DNA of 64,000 nucleotides, taken from the NCBI GenBank assembly GCA_009780185.1, contig WRAN01000016.1:1-64000 (forward strand). The letters are read 5' to 3'. How positions within the stretch are numbered: the first letter of the stretch is position 1; the number at the start of each line of letters is the position of its first letter. This document shows, piece after piece, positions 9,229 to 17,206 of this stretch. This DNA is from Defluviitaleaceae bacterium. GTDB taxonomy: Bacteria > Bacillota > Clostridia > Lachnospirales > WQUN01. Both the position numbers and the translations under genes were made by a program. Under the pieces are notes generated by a model, which was not told the DNA's origin, ran no database searches, and saw nothing but the letters and a program-made list of their open reading frames with translations.

Positions 9229-11271
9229 CTACTGAAATGTATATATAACATTTGATCCATCAATCGATGCCCGTACATCCTCATGGTAAAATCTAGGCAC
9301 AGCCACGGTAATAACATTGCCTGCCGTTAAGGGCACCCGCTCCATTCTTTCCACACGAGAATAATCCGATAGCAGCAAGCTAAACTCGTGAACTGACATC
9401 TCTACAAACCCACGGGCCATAGTAGTAACCACCAATGTATAACCCATATCCACTGGCAAATACACAATCATATAATCGGAAAGCAAAGTCACTACTATAT
9501 GGCTGCCAGTATCCTGTACATAATTTCTGCCAAACCTGGCAACCAGCCTGTCATTTTCATCAAAAACCTGAACATCTACACTGCCGCTAATCTGTACACT
9601 CCTGTACACAGGGATAAACTCCCGAGGCGCCCCGCCAAAATTTTCATCTAAGCTCATCATCCACGCCAGCATAAACTCAGGATGATGGGCCGCTGCCATA
9701 GCCTCCAGATTGTGAAGCAAAGTAAGGGTGCCATTAAACCCAATATAAAACGCTGCCTCCAAAACAGCCTGAGCAAGGGTAAGCCCTCCATCCAGATAAA
9801 TACCAGCTTCCCTCATACTTTCATATAAGTATCTAGCCCCAAGAGAAACCAATCCATTCATCCCGTCAGATACAAAAGCCATCACAAACTGCCCCGTATT
9901 GCGCCACGTAATATTAGAAAAAAATAGATATATAGCCAGCTCCAGCCTATCGTTAAAGGCCTCGCCGCTAAACGCATCCACAGCCAAAGCCCGAACCAAA
10001 TCCTCCAGCATAGCTGCATAATTTTCCTGATCCTCTGCCACTGTGGTAATGCCACCTGTAAGCTCCAGCAAAAATGGCACCATGAGATTATGGGAATATT
10101 CGATATTTAACCCTGGCGGCAAAATATTAACTCCCCTAAACCACACAGATTCAAACATATCCGTAATATGCCTAATCTCCCCGTCTTGATATAAAAGGGT
10201 TTCATTGCCACGCCCTGTATCAATAGCCCGCAGATGACGAAGCACATCATCAAAAACAGCAGCATCCCCCATCTGCCCTCGCTCAGCCAGAAAGCGGTCA
10301 ACCCCATACCGCCCAAATCCCCATATTTGAGGCGCAACCCAAGTAACAATATCCGCCGGATTAAGAACATTGTGTATATTAGTAAAAATCCGCTCACGCG
10401 CATGCTCAACAGGCACAGCCCGAGGTGTAGCAAATGTATATGCAAAAATATTACCCCGGTTAAGCCTGATCCCAGCAATCCCTCGAGCCCGAGTAACCCA
10501 AGCCGCGACAATATTAGCCACAGCTCCGCCCCGGCTGTAGCCGGTAATCCAAATCATAGTATTTTCGTGGAAGTTATCCTGATGCCGCCTTACATAATTA
10601 TCAATAAAACGATAAGTCTCTTCAGAAGCACGTCGAAAGCCTTCGTGGTATCCACCATCCCCAAGTGTAAAATTACCTGCCCATTCCATGCCGTATCCGC
10701 TACCCCGGGTAGACACCGCAATCAAAGTATAAAACTGGTCTCCAACCTCAATTTCTGTATGGGCAACCACAACCCCAATAGTGTCCTCCTCAGGGACAAT
10801 AGTAAAGTAATGATTTGTCTCAATATCCACAAAACCTATTTCGCTAAGTAAATCAACCGCGTTCCTGGCTGTAAAATCATAAACCCCATCGGTAGTACTG
10901 CCAAAGGCTGACATAGCAAAGGCCAAAGTCATAGTAGCAAGGCTGGGGTTATATATATATGAAGGCATAGCAAAATAAGCCTCATCCCAAAAATAAGCAG
11001 CAGGAAAATCAGCCCCACGGCCATCCGCCATATAAGACGAAAAATAAAAATAACCCGACCGGTAAGTAATGCGGGGAACAAGTCTAAATAAATCAGGGCT
11101 CTCCTGGGCCTTTACGCGGTGCCACGAGTCACATTGCTCTATGTATTCCTCTTCATTTTCATAATACTTCTCATAGTCTTCTTCCACAAATGAACTACCG
11201 CAAGCGGTAATACCGAAAACAGCAATAAATAAAAGTGCCGAAAATAAAAAAAGCAGTATTTTTACGCGCAT
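9229..11271 (-). CDS. Lipoprotein with class 3 lipase-like alpha/beta hydrolase domain
   Basis: The 680-residue product starts with a lipoprotein signal: a basic MRVK, a hydrophobic run and ITAC with Cys24. It should therefore be exported and anchored outside the membrane. An acidic spacer follows, then a hydrolase domain with the nucleophile elbow GYSRG (Ser246) in WITGYSRGGAVANIV, typical of fungal-type (class 3) lipases. The Asp-His partners may lie in ADIVTW and YSHNLMVPF. The remaining about 300 residues are unassigned and end in a beta-rich segment. GAGGTG 6 nt upstream supports the start at 11271. Substrate unknown; related proteins in Clostridia are annotated only as lipase family. 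Confidence 0.75.
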   Translation of the reverse strand: MRVKILLFLFSALLFIAVFGITACGSSFVEEDYEKYYENEEEYIEQCDSWHRVKAQESPDLFRLVPRITYRSGYFYFSSYMADGRGADFPAAYFWDEAYFAMPSYIYNPSLATMTLAFAMSAFGSTTDGVYDFTARNAVDLLSEIGFVDIETNHYFTIVPEEDTIGVVVAHTEIEVGDQFYTLIAVSTRGSGYGMEWAGNFTLGDGGYHEGFRRASEETYRFIDNYVRRHQDNFHENTMIWITGYSRGGAVANIVAAWVTRARGIAGIRLNRGNIFAYTFATPRAVPVEHARERIFTNIHNVLNPADIVTWVAPQIWGFGRYGVDRFLAERGQMGDAAVFDDVLRHLRAIDTGRGNETLLYQDGEIRHITDMFESVWFRGVNILPPGLNIEYSHNLMVPFLLELTGGITTVAEDQENYAAMLEDLVRALAVDAFSGEAFNDRLELAIYLFFSNITWRNTGQFVMAFVSDGMNGLVSLGARYLYESMREAGIYLDGGLTLAQAVLEAAFYIGFNGTLTLLHNLEAMAAAHHPEFMLAWMMSLDENFGGAPREFIPVYRSVQISGSVDVQVFDENDRLVARFGRNYVQDTGSHIVVTLLSDYMIVYLPVDMGYTLVVTTMARGFVEMSVHEFSLLLSDYSRVERMERVPLTAGNVITVAVPRFYHEDVRASIDGSNVIYTFQ

Positions 11272-11346
11272 CAATACACCTCTATCCTTCAAGTATATTA
11301 TAGATTGCATGATGCGTATAATCAAACTGCCTATGAATTAATTCAT

Positions 11347-11448
11347 TAGACCTCTTTCGAAATCACGTTTTATGATTTCGAAAGTAGGTTTCATTATAAG
11401 TCTTTTGCTTCTTCTGAAATCACGCTTTTTGATTTCAGAAGAACTCTA
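11347..11448 (-). repeat. Repeat family A, copy 1 (102 bp, two hairpins)
   Basis: This is one of four 102-bp copies (others at 17055-17156, 42733-42834, 57445-57546). Each starts TAGAGTTCTTCTGAAATCA and ends GATTTCGAAAGAGGTCTA and holds two perfect stem-loops (arms CTTCTGAAATCA and CTTTCGAAATCA). Here it lies on the minus strand directly behind the yabQ stop codon. Confidence 0.9.
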
Positions 11449-11449
11449 T

Positions 11450-11950
11450 TTATACTTTTTTCCGCAATATAGTCCAGTTTCGAACCGTTTTTCTTAGCTT
11501 GCTTTTCCCATATCGTTTTATTTTTCGCCCCTGTTTCCGGCTGGATCTATATACCTTCATAATTGGCGGAGACAGCCAAAGCCCAATCAATCTGATAGGC
11601 ATAATAATTATCTTAAAAGCCGCGGCAATGACCTTCTTGATAAAATTAACCACAGCAACAAAAACAACAAGCACCCATCTGCTAATGGTTAAAAAATAAG
11701 TAAGTACCCCAACCCCAACCCCAAGAAGCACAAAGGGCCTGATCTCCCCAGAATTGCGATGCAACATATAGTAAAATGTAAACCCAGTAGCTGCCACCCA
11801 AAAAAATAAATCTTCCAGCTGAACCGCAAGTCCAGTATGAGGCGCGGTTTTGCGGAAGATTCGAAATGCATCATAAAAAAGGCCGATAACAGCCCCGACA
11901 AGCATAGCAGACGCAAAAAGCCACGCTTGCCCCGTCATTGACAAAATCAC
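11450..11950 (-). CDS. yabQ: Spore cortex biosynthesis protein YabQ
   Basis: A 166-residue membrane protein with four to five hydrophobic segments and a very basic C-terminus. It matches YabQ in length, in the N-terminal GLFYDAFRIFRK loop and in its place after yabP. In Bacillus YabQ is made in the mother cell and is needed for cortex assembly. The start is a GTG that overlaps the yabP stop (GTGA). An ATG four codons further is the alternative. No ribosome site of its own is needed if translation is coupled. The expected divIC downstream is absent; a family A repeat follows the stop. Confidence 0.85.
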   Translation of the reverse strand: MILSMTGQAWLFASAMLVGAVIGLFYDAFRIFRKTAPHTGLAVQLEDLFFWVAATGFTFYYMLHRNSGEIRPFVLLGVGVGVLTYFLTISRWVLVVFVAVVNFIKKVIAAAFKIIIMPIRLIGLWLSPPIMKVYRSSRKQGRKIKRYGKSKLRKTVRNWTILRKKV

Positions 11951-12246
11951 TTAAACAATCTCCCCATAAGTGATTTGGCTTTGGCCGGGCCTCCTGGGTT
12001 TTCATAGGTGATTGAATCAATTTCCCCGGAAACAGATAACTCTCCGCTATCTAAGCTAATCTTATTAACGTGTAAATTAGCCCCACGGATGACAATTACT
12101 CCCATCTCCGTTTCCCCAATTACAGACTCCTCATCAAAGGATATTACATCAATCATCCCCGATACTGTAACCTTTTCCCTCCGGTCTACTTGCAAGCTGT
12201 GCCTGGAAGTGCTTCTTTTGCGTTCATCTGGCATAGGTAGTGGCAT
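11947..12246 (-). CDS. yabP: Sporulation protein YabP
   Basis: A 99-residue YabP/YqfC family protein, recognised by RHSLQVDRREKVTVSG, the VISFDEESV core and the ending of the family. YabP and YqfC are mother-cell spore-coat or cortex proteins, and yabP-yabQ is a conserved sporulation pair. GGGGAG lies 5 nt before the ATG at 12246. The genes that usually precede yabP (hup, S4-domain rqcP) are not here; a zinc-ribbon membrane gene is. Confidence 0.9.
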   Translation of the reverse strand: MPLPMPDERKRSTSRHSLQVDRREKVTVSGMIDVISFDEESVIGETEMGVIVIRGANLHVNKISLDSGELSVSGEIDSITYENPGGPAKAKSLMGRLFK

Positions 12247-12311
12247 ATATTCTCCCCGTCTCTTTTATGTCTATAGCTTCATTATATGGACATAAAAAGC
12301 CGGATATGACT

Positions 12312-13502
12312 CTACTCTCTCCACTTATTAATTCCATCAAGGCCTAAGTTCTGAATATCGCTAATTATCGCACCAAGCTCTCTGACCGCAATATCCACGT
12401 CCCGTCCTGGAGCCGCTTCAGCATACGCAGCCCCAGCAGCACCATGGAGAGTATCCGTAATCCTACGCCCGCGAACCATGCACACAGAAATGCCATCCCT
12501 GCTATGCACTGTCACACATAACTCAGATAACCAAGCAAACAGCAAAAGTCCAACAAGGGCAACCACAGCAGATATGCTCAAAAGAATAATTGCATAAACT
12601 CCATAAGATAAACTCACAGCACTAAATCCGCCCAGGCTCATACCCAACAATATCTGTTTAAGCCAATATTTTTCACGTAAAATAAAAAATAATACCAGCC
12701 CACCAAATCCAGTAATAAGGCCGAAAATTATACTATAAGCACTGATGGTCTGCCCCCAGCCTTCTCTAAGTCCTTCAATGGCCCTTGGTATAACCATCCA
12801 AATATAAGGTATTTCTGAAATCATCGATACATCAGAAAATAAAGGCCCATAGGTAAACCACAACACAATCCATGTAAAAAAAGCCGCAACTATCCCTATA
12901 GTTGTAAGCCCAATAATCAGGCGCGTAATGCTTAAACGATTACCGGATACAATATCAAGTCCGGTTATATTATTTATTGAGTGCTCCTTTTGAACCCCGG
13001 TTGTCCGTCCAAAAGAGTGCTTCTCTGCTTTCAAGATTAACCGCTTACTAGTAACCTCTAACTGGCCATAAGCCCTAGTAAATCTAAAGAGATTCCTCAT
13101 ATTTGCTATATGGTATTGCTTAATGGATACCTCTCCAGATGCGGCGCTTATACGGTGTGGGATCAGCATTGATTCATCTAAATAGGTAATCGTAGTTACA
13201 TCTTCTATATGCACTTCCTGTCTTGTGTGAGTGTCTTGTTTTGGCATGGAAGTTTTATCTACATATATATTCTCGTGCCTCTGTTCTAGAGTTGAAATAG
13301 GTACATCAACAGAAATAGGCTCAACATATATCGTTTGCTCTTCAATTATTAGCGGTTCTTGTTCCAATTGCGGCTCAGTACATGTACAAGGCTGACCCTC
13401 TATTAGCTGATTTCCGCACTGTGTGCAAAAGTTTTTAAGATTGGCACATTCGCATGGTTTGCCTTCTCGTAGCAGGTTTCCACATTGGGTGCAAAATGAC
13501 AT
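12312..13502 (-). CDS. Zinc-ribbon membrane protein of unknown function
   Basis: The start at 13502 is set by a strong AAGGAGGG. The 396 residues open with two short zinc-ribbon-like motifs in tandem (FCTQCGN...PCECAN and FCTQCGN...PCTCTE). An acidic linker, a PH-like beta segment ending at LDIVSG, four hydrophobic segments (about 215-345) and a soluble end follow. A zinc-ribbon plus PH-like (YdbT/bPH) plus membrane layout is common in Firmicutes proteins of unknown role. It is upstream of yabP in the same direction with a 65-nt gap. Confidence 0.7.
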   Translation of the reverse strand: MSFCTQCGNLLREGKPCECANLKNFCTQCGNQLIEGQPCTCTEPQLEQEPLIIEEQTIYVEPISVDVPISTLEQRHENIYVDKTSMPKQDTHTRQEVHIEDVTTITYLDESMLIPHRISAASGEVSIKQYHIANMRNLFRFTRAYGQLEVTSKRLILKAEKHSFGRTTGVQKEHSINNITGLDIVSGNRLSITRLIIGLTTIGIVAAFFTWIVLWFTYGPLFSDVSMISEIPYIWMVIPRAIEGLREGWGQTISAYSIIFGLITGFGGLVLFFILREKYWLKQILLGMSLGGFSAVSLSYGVYAIILLSISAVVALVGLLLFAWLSELCVTVHSRDGISVCMVRGRRITDTLHGAAGAAYAEAAPGRDVDIAVRELGAIISDIQNLGLDGINKWRE

Positions 13503-13669
13503 TGTAAACCCTCCTTTATGGAAGAACTGTAGCATATAAAGCCTTTGGCTGTAAATAAAGCAAAGATGCAATTGAGCAACAATTATATTACAAATAAAGG
13601 CGCTATGTCCGCGTAGCTCAAATCGGTGCATTTAAGCCGATTTTTTTGTGCAAAATCTTAGAACCAGTC

Positions 13670-13700
13670 TTAGAAAGATATTACACATAACGTGTATAAT
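13670..13700 (+). promoter_or_regulatory. Candidate promoter of the four-gene small-protein operon
   Basis: A consensus TATAAT stands at 13695-13700. The best -35 is TTAGAA at 13670-13675 (19 bp away), which is weak. The leader of about 115 nt before the first gene contains an imperfect GAGCCG...CGGTTC pairing and a second GGAGG at 13736-13740 with no obvious frame. Confidence 0.35.
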
Positions 13701-13822
13701 AAGCCCATCGAGCCGAGAGCCAGCAAAAATATCAAGGAGGAACCTTTGTCCCAAAACGGGCATAACATAGCTTTGCCGGCTTGTCCGAGGCGGTTCGAAA
13801 AAACATGAAAGGAGGTAGCCCT

Positions 13823-14035
13823 ATGACTGTTGTCAGTAAACATCTTGGAGGGACTTTAAGGCTTGTAGATAGCGAAGAGGATACAATCCATTCCTATCAC
13901 AATATCCGTCCAGACATCCAAGCTACAAATGTGGAGTCCTTTTTACAGGCAGTATCTATGCTTAGAGGACAAACGGGCGGTAATGCATATCTAACCATTA
14001 CCACCCAGCTAGAGGAATCTAGCACAAGTGCATAA
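13823..14035 (+). CDS. Small DUF1659-like protein
   Basis: A 70-residue protein whose start is fixed by AAAGGAGG seven nt upstream; an upstream in-frame ATG lacks a site. Its SYHNIRPD core followed by a helix and a beta end resembles DUF1659. DUF1659 genes typically pair with a DUF2922 gene in Firmicutes, as here. The family has no known activity. First gene of a tight four-gene set on the plus strand. Confidence 0.65.
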   Translation: MTVVSKHLGGTLRLVDSEEDTIHSYHNIRPDIQATNVESFLQAVSMLRGQTGGNAYLTITTQLEESSTSA

Positions 14036-14074
14036 CACAAAACGAGTAAATTAAACTAGAAAGGAGGTGAAACA

Positions 14075-14302
14075 ATGAGCGTAAGAAACAATGCAATCCT
14101 CACCTTTAACTCTAATATCGGTGAAGTTGTACGATTAACTATTCCCCGTGCAGACATGACTCTAACAGAGCCAGAGGCAAGAAGCACAATGGAGGATATG
14201 ATCATAGGTGGAATCGTGATGACAGCTAATGGTATCCCAACCGCGATACGCAGTGCGGAGCTGGTAACCACTAGCAGAACCCCACTTATGCCATCAGCAT
14301 AA
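14075..14302 (+). CDS. Small DUF2922-like protein
   Basis: A 75-residue protein with a beta-strand, VVRLTIPRADMTLTEPEAR, a short helix, and a final beta segment ending in AELVTTSRT. This pattern (strand, TIPxA, LTxxE, helix, xAELVxR) is that of DUF2922. Its AAAGGAGGTG site is ideal. Second of four genes; function unknown. Confidence 0.7.
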   Translation: MSVRNNAILTFNSNIGEVVRLTIPRADMTLTEPEARSTMEDMIIGGIVMTANGIPTAIRSAELVTTSRTPLMPSA

Positions 14303-14336
14303 CGCAAGAATAAAAAATCAAGAAAGGAGGATTTAA

Positions 14337-14513
14337 ATGAACGAATTTCAAAGAAGGCTTGTGCTACGGTACGACCCGGGCCAGTTTACCTTCCGTCACT
14401 TTGATGTAATCGCATCTGACGAAGAGCTATATGCCTTGGCAAGACAGCTTAACTCTTTGCAGGAAGACGAAGTTAAGCAAATAGTAAAAGTTCAAGTATT
14501 GCAGCTTCGCTAA
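14337..14513 (+). CDS. Second small DUF1659-like protein
   Basis: A 58-residue frame (starting MNEFQRRLVLRYDPG) preceded by AGAAAGGAGG at ideal spacing. It lies between the two DUF2922-like genes and has the DUF1659 layout (strand, hydrophobic FDVIASDEELYALARQL helix, strand), although it is diverged. It completes a duplicated two-gene unit. Confidence 0.65.
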   Translation: MNEFQRRLVLRYDPGQFTFRHFDVIASDEELYALARQLNSLQEDEVKQIVKVQVLQLR

Positions 14514-14552
14514 GAAAAGGAGTAGCCATCATAAATGAAAGGAGGTGTACAG

Positions 14553-14765
14553 ATGCGTGAAACTGCGGAATTGATCTTTAGTACTTCTGAAGGAAGGACG
14601 AGGGTTATAAGGGTGCCAGAACCCATGGCTGTTATTCCAACACATGTATATAATCTTGTCATAAGCGATATAATTACAGCCAACCCTTTCGACGAAACAG
14701 TAGGCAACCTGCAATCACTAAAGCGCGCCGACCGTGTGGCTGTAAATAGAACTCAGCTTATATAA
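14553..14765 (+). CDS. Second small DUF2922-like protein
   Basis: A 70-residue protein whose start at 14553 lies five nt behind AAAGGAGGTG; the earlier in-frame ATG overlaps that site. It shares the RVIRVPEPM, helix and final beta pattern of DUF2922 with the gene at 14075. A terminator follows at once, closing the operon. Confidence 0.65.
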   Translation: MRETAELIFSTSEGRTRVIRVPEPMAVIPTHVYNLVISDIITANPFDETVGNLQSLKRADRVAVNRTQLI

Positions 14766-14787
14766 TCCGTGTCGGATGAAATAGCAA

Positions 14788-14836
14788 AAGCAGGCGATTA
14801 AGGTGCAAATAATTGCGCCCAATCGCCTGCTTTTTG
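14788..14836 (+). terminator. Terminator after the small-protein operon
   Basis: AAGCAGGCGATT pairs with AATCGCCTGCTT around a smaller nested stem (GGTGCAA/TTGCGCC), followed by TTTTTG. It also lies just downstream of the convergent CAP-domain gene. Confidence 0.9.
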
Positions 14837-14866
14837 TTAGATTGTTCTCACTTTTTTATTTACATA

Positions 14867-16042
14867 TTAGCTGGTTGGTGCAGGAATATTTGCTGTATCA
14901 GCACCACCAAATTTCTGTGTCCAATAGTCTCTGTAGAAGCCTACACCTATTTCATTAAACATAGGGTGCAATATATTACTTCTGTGTCCTGGTGAATTCA
15001 TCCACGCGGTTACTACTTCTTGAGGGGTACGCTGGTAGCGAGCTAGGTTTTCTCCTAAAGATGATGGCGGATAGTTAAACAACTCTCGAGCTATAGTGGC
15101 AAAATGGCCATAAACAGGGCTTTCATGCGCAAAATATCTGATGTTTTGCATGCTCTGAGATTTGAACCTCGCTGCCATCATAAGGATGGGGCTTACTTGC
15201 AGAGGGTTTAGTCCTGCGTTTTCTCGTTCAATATTAACGAGACGTATTACCTCACGTTCAAAATCATTAACTCCTCCACGAGCATGATAGTCAACAATCC
15301 AAGCACTTAATTCTTCTGATGTTAGGCGGCGACTGGGTATAATAAATCTATCTGTGTCGGTACTTGGTGGCGGGGTAGGAGTAGGTGTTACTGGTGCCTG
15401 AGGGGTTGGTGTAGGCTGTGGCGTTGGTGTTGTCTCTGGCGTTGGAGTGGGTATCGGAGTTGGAGTTGTCTCTGGTGTTGGAGTGGGTATCGGAGTTGGA
15501 GTAGGTGTTGGAGTTGGGGTAGGTGTTGGAGTGGGTATTGGTGTAGGCGTTGGCTCAGGGATGGGAGTGGGGGTTGGTACATACACTGGCCCGGTTAGGC
15601 CGGGAGTTGAAATTACTGCAATCCTATTATCAGGATCCCATCCGGCTAAGCCTCCAATAGACTCTGCAACTGACGCTAACGGCAGCATCAAGGTATTATT
15701 AATAATAATCTGAGGTATCTCTGGCCTAATAACTATGCCATTAACCGTAAAGAAATCAGTTTCTACTGGAACCACAATAATAATATTCCCATTGGTAAGG
15801 GTGGCAGTGCGCGTTTCTTGGAACCAGGTTACTGTAAACCCCATATGTTCGAAAACGCCGCGGACTGGTACAAAAGTGCGATTATGTACTAATACGGGTC
15901 CTTGCCCGTGAAAATGAATCGGGTGGCCGTCTACAGTGACGGTAATCGGGCTACTGGCTAGGGTTGCGAAAAAAGGTATCGCAATACCTAATGCCAGAAC
16001 AAACACCAGTACTGCAAGGACTATCTTCTTGCGTGATTTCAT
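14867..16042 (-). CDS. Secreted CAP-domain protein with copper-amine-oxidase-like N-terminal stalk
   Basis: A 391-residue exported protein. Residues 1-30 are a signal peptide. Residues 32-150 match the copper amine oxidase N-terminal-like domain (FVPVRGVFEHMGFTVTW, LMLPLASVAESIG) that often anchors clostridial surface proteins. Residues 155-228 are a low-complexity Thr-Pro linker. Residues about 255-391 are a CAP/SCP domain of YkwD type (FEREVIRLVNIERENAGL, HESPVYG, GENLA, AWMNSPGHRSNIL, EIGVGF). YkwD-type CAP proteins in spore formers are secreted; enzymatic activity is not established. GGAGGC precedes the ATG by 4 nt. The linker DNA is a run of GTTGGAGTWGG-type repeats, which may vary in length by slippage. 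Confidence 0.9.
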   Translation of the reverse strand: MKSRKKIVLAVLVFVLALGIAIPFFATLASSPITVTVDGHPIHFHGQGPVLVHNRTFVPVRGVFEHMGFTVTWFQETRTATLTNGNIIIVVPVETDFFTVNGIVIRPEIPQIIINNTLMLPLASVAESIGGLAGWDPDNRIAVISTPGLTGPVYVPTPTPIPEPTPTPIPTPTPTPTPTPTPTPIPTPTPETTPTPIPTPTPETTPTPQPTPTPQAPVTPTPTPPPSTDTDRFIIPSRRLTSEELSAWIVDYHARGGVNDFEREVIRLVNIERENAGLNPLQVSPILMMAARFKSQSMQNIRYFAHESPVYGHFATIARELFNYPPSSLGENLARYQRTPQEVVTAWMNSPGHRSNILHPMFNEIGVGFYRDYWTQKFGGADTANIPAPTS

Positions 16043-16254
16043 TCAGGCCTCCATAAGGACAATATTCTATGTACTCAATACATACAAAATTACCATCTGT
16101 AACAGTTGGTGTCAATGAAAATAAAGCAGATTAAATAAGTCTATATTAGTTTTTGTGTGAAACAATGTTTTACCATAATCGTCAAATAATAGATAATTGA
16201 TATCCATTAAAAACAATTGTTTTTTGATATTATAACGAGCTAACGCGCGATAAA

Positions 16255-17001
16255 TTAAGGAGAATTAGTTACATCAGTATTTTTTACAGCTATTGCAAGT
16301 GTCATGGAATATACCTTTGATGCACCGGCTGTTTTGAGGACACGTGAACATTCATTTAGACTGGCGCCTGTGGTATAGATATCATCTATTAGGATAAATG
16401 TATTTCCTGGTATCACACAGGTATTGGTTGATTTTATTTTAAAGGCTCCTTTTACGTTATCTATGCGTTGCTGAGGATGTAGACCGCTTTGCGGTGGGGT
16501 ATCATGAGTACGCTCTAGTATATTTGTAAGGGGCATCTTTGTGGATATAGATAAAGCCTGTGCCATTATCATAGCCTGGTCGAAACCTCGTTCTCGGCGT
16601 TTTTTAGGATGCATAGGAAGGGGGACAAGATTGCCTTTGGGAGTATCATTTGATAATAATTCTCCCCAGAGTCTGCCCAGCCCTTGGGCTACATATTTTC
16701 TGCGGCGAAACTTTATTTCATGGATTAAGTCTCGCACTAAGCCCTCATACGCAAATGTGGAGTAATTTCGTAAAAATAAGAAGTTTTTTCCATTGCATGA
16801 AGAGCAGGTTTCAACACCTTTTTTTACTGGGGTGCTGCATATTTTGCAGCCTGGTGATGATAGAGGAATAAATAATTTTTTGCAATAATTACATAACCAC
16901 AGTTCTCTTAAATCCTTGCCTTGCAATGGAAGAAGATTGCGACAAGACATGCACCGAGGAGGATAAACCCAATCCAAAAGGCTTTGAAATAGCTCTCTCA
17001 T
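16255..17001 (-). CDS. comFC: ComF family phosphoribosyltransferase-like protein
   Basis: The 248-residue product has two CxxC zinc-finger pairs near the N-terminus (CMSCRN, CNYC, then CKIC and CSSC). A phosphoribosyltransferase fold carries the PRPP loop FILIDDIYTTGAS near residue 205. This is the ComFC/GntX family. In naturally competent bacteria it supports DNA uptake; in most Clostridia its role is unproven. There is only a weak GGATGGGATTGG before the start at 17001. Confidence 0.9.
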   Translation of the reverse strand: MRELFQSLLDWVYPPRCMSCRNLLPLQGKDLRELWLCNYCKKLFIPLSSPGCKICSTPVKKGVETCSSCNGKNFLFLRNYSTFAYEGLVRDLIHEIKFRRRKYVAQGLGRLWGELLSNDTPKGNLVPLPMHPKKRRERGFDQAMIMAQALSISTKMPLTNILERTHDTPPQSGLHPQQRIDNVKGAFKIKSTNTCVIPGNTFILIDDIYTTGASLNECSRVLKTAGASKVYSMTLAIAVKNTDVTNSP

Positions 17002-17054
17002 TCCAATCCCATCCTAAAACCGCGCAATGCACGGTTCTAATTAATGTTTTTGAT

Positions 17055-17156
17055 TAGAGTTCTTCTGAAATCAAAAGGCGCGATTTCAGAAGAAGCAAAA
17101 GACTCATAATGAAACCTACTTTCGAAATCATAAAACGTGATTTCGAAAGAGGTCTA
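17055..17156 (+). repeat. Repeat family A, copy 2
   Basis: A 102-bp copy between comFC and recD2, with both hairpins intact. The short stretch after it (17157-17206) contains TTTGGGGCGGAGCCCC, a hairpin at the 3' end of the minus-strand recD2 gene. Confidence 0.9.
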
Positions 17157-17206
17157 TTAAACTTTTTTCAAAAAGTTTATGGAGTTTGGGGCGGAGCCCC
17201 ATGGTT

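Noticed and set aside
13607-13650. tRNA-like fragment (GCGTAGCTCAAATCGGT)
   Set aside because: Only a D-arm-like stretch; no acceptor, anticodon or T arm.
15430-15590. CRISPR-like or tandem repeat array
   Set aside because: The repeats encode the Thr-Pro linker of the CAP-domain protein and have no spacers.
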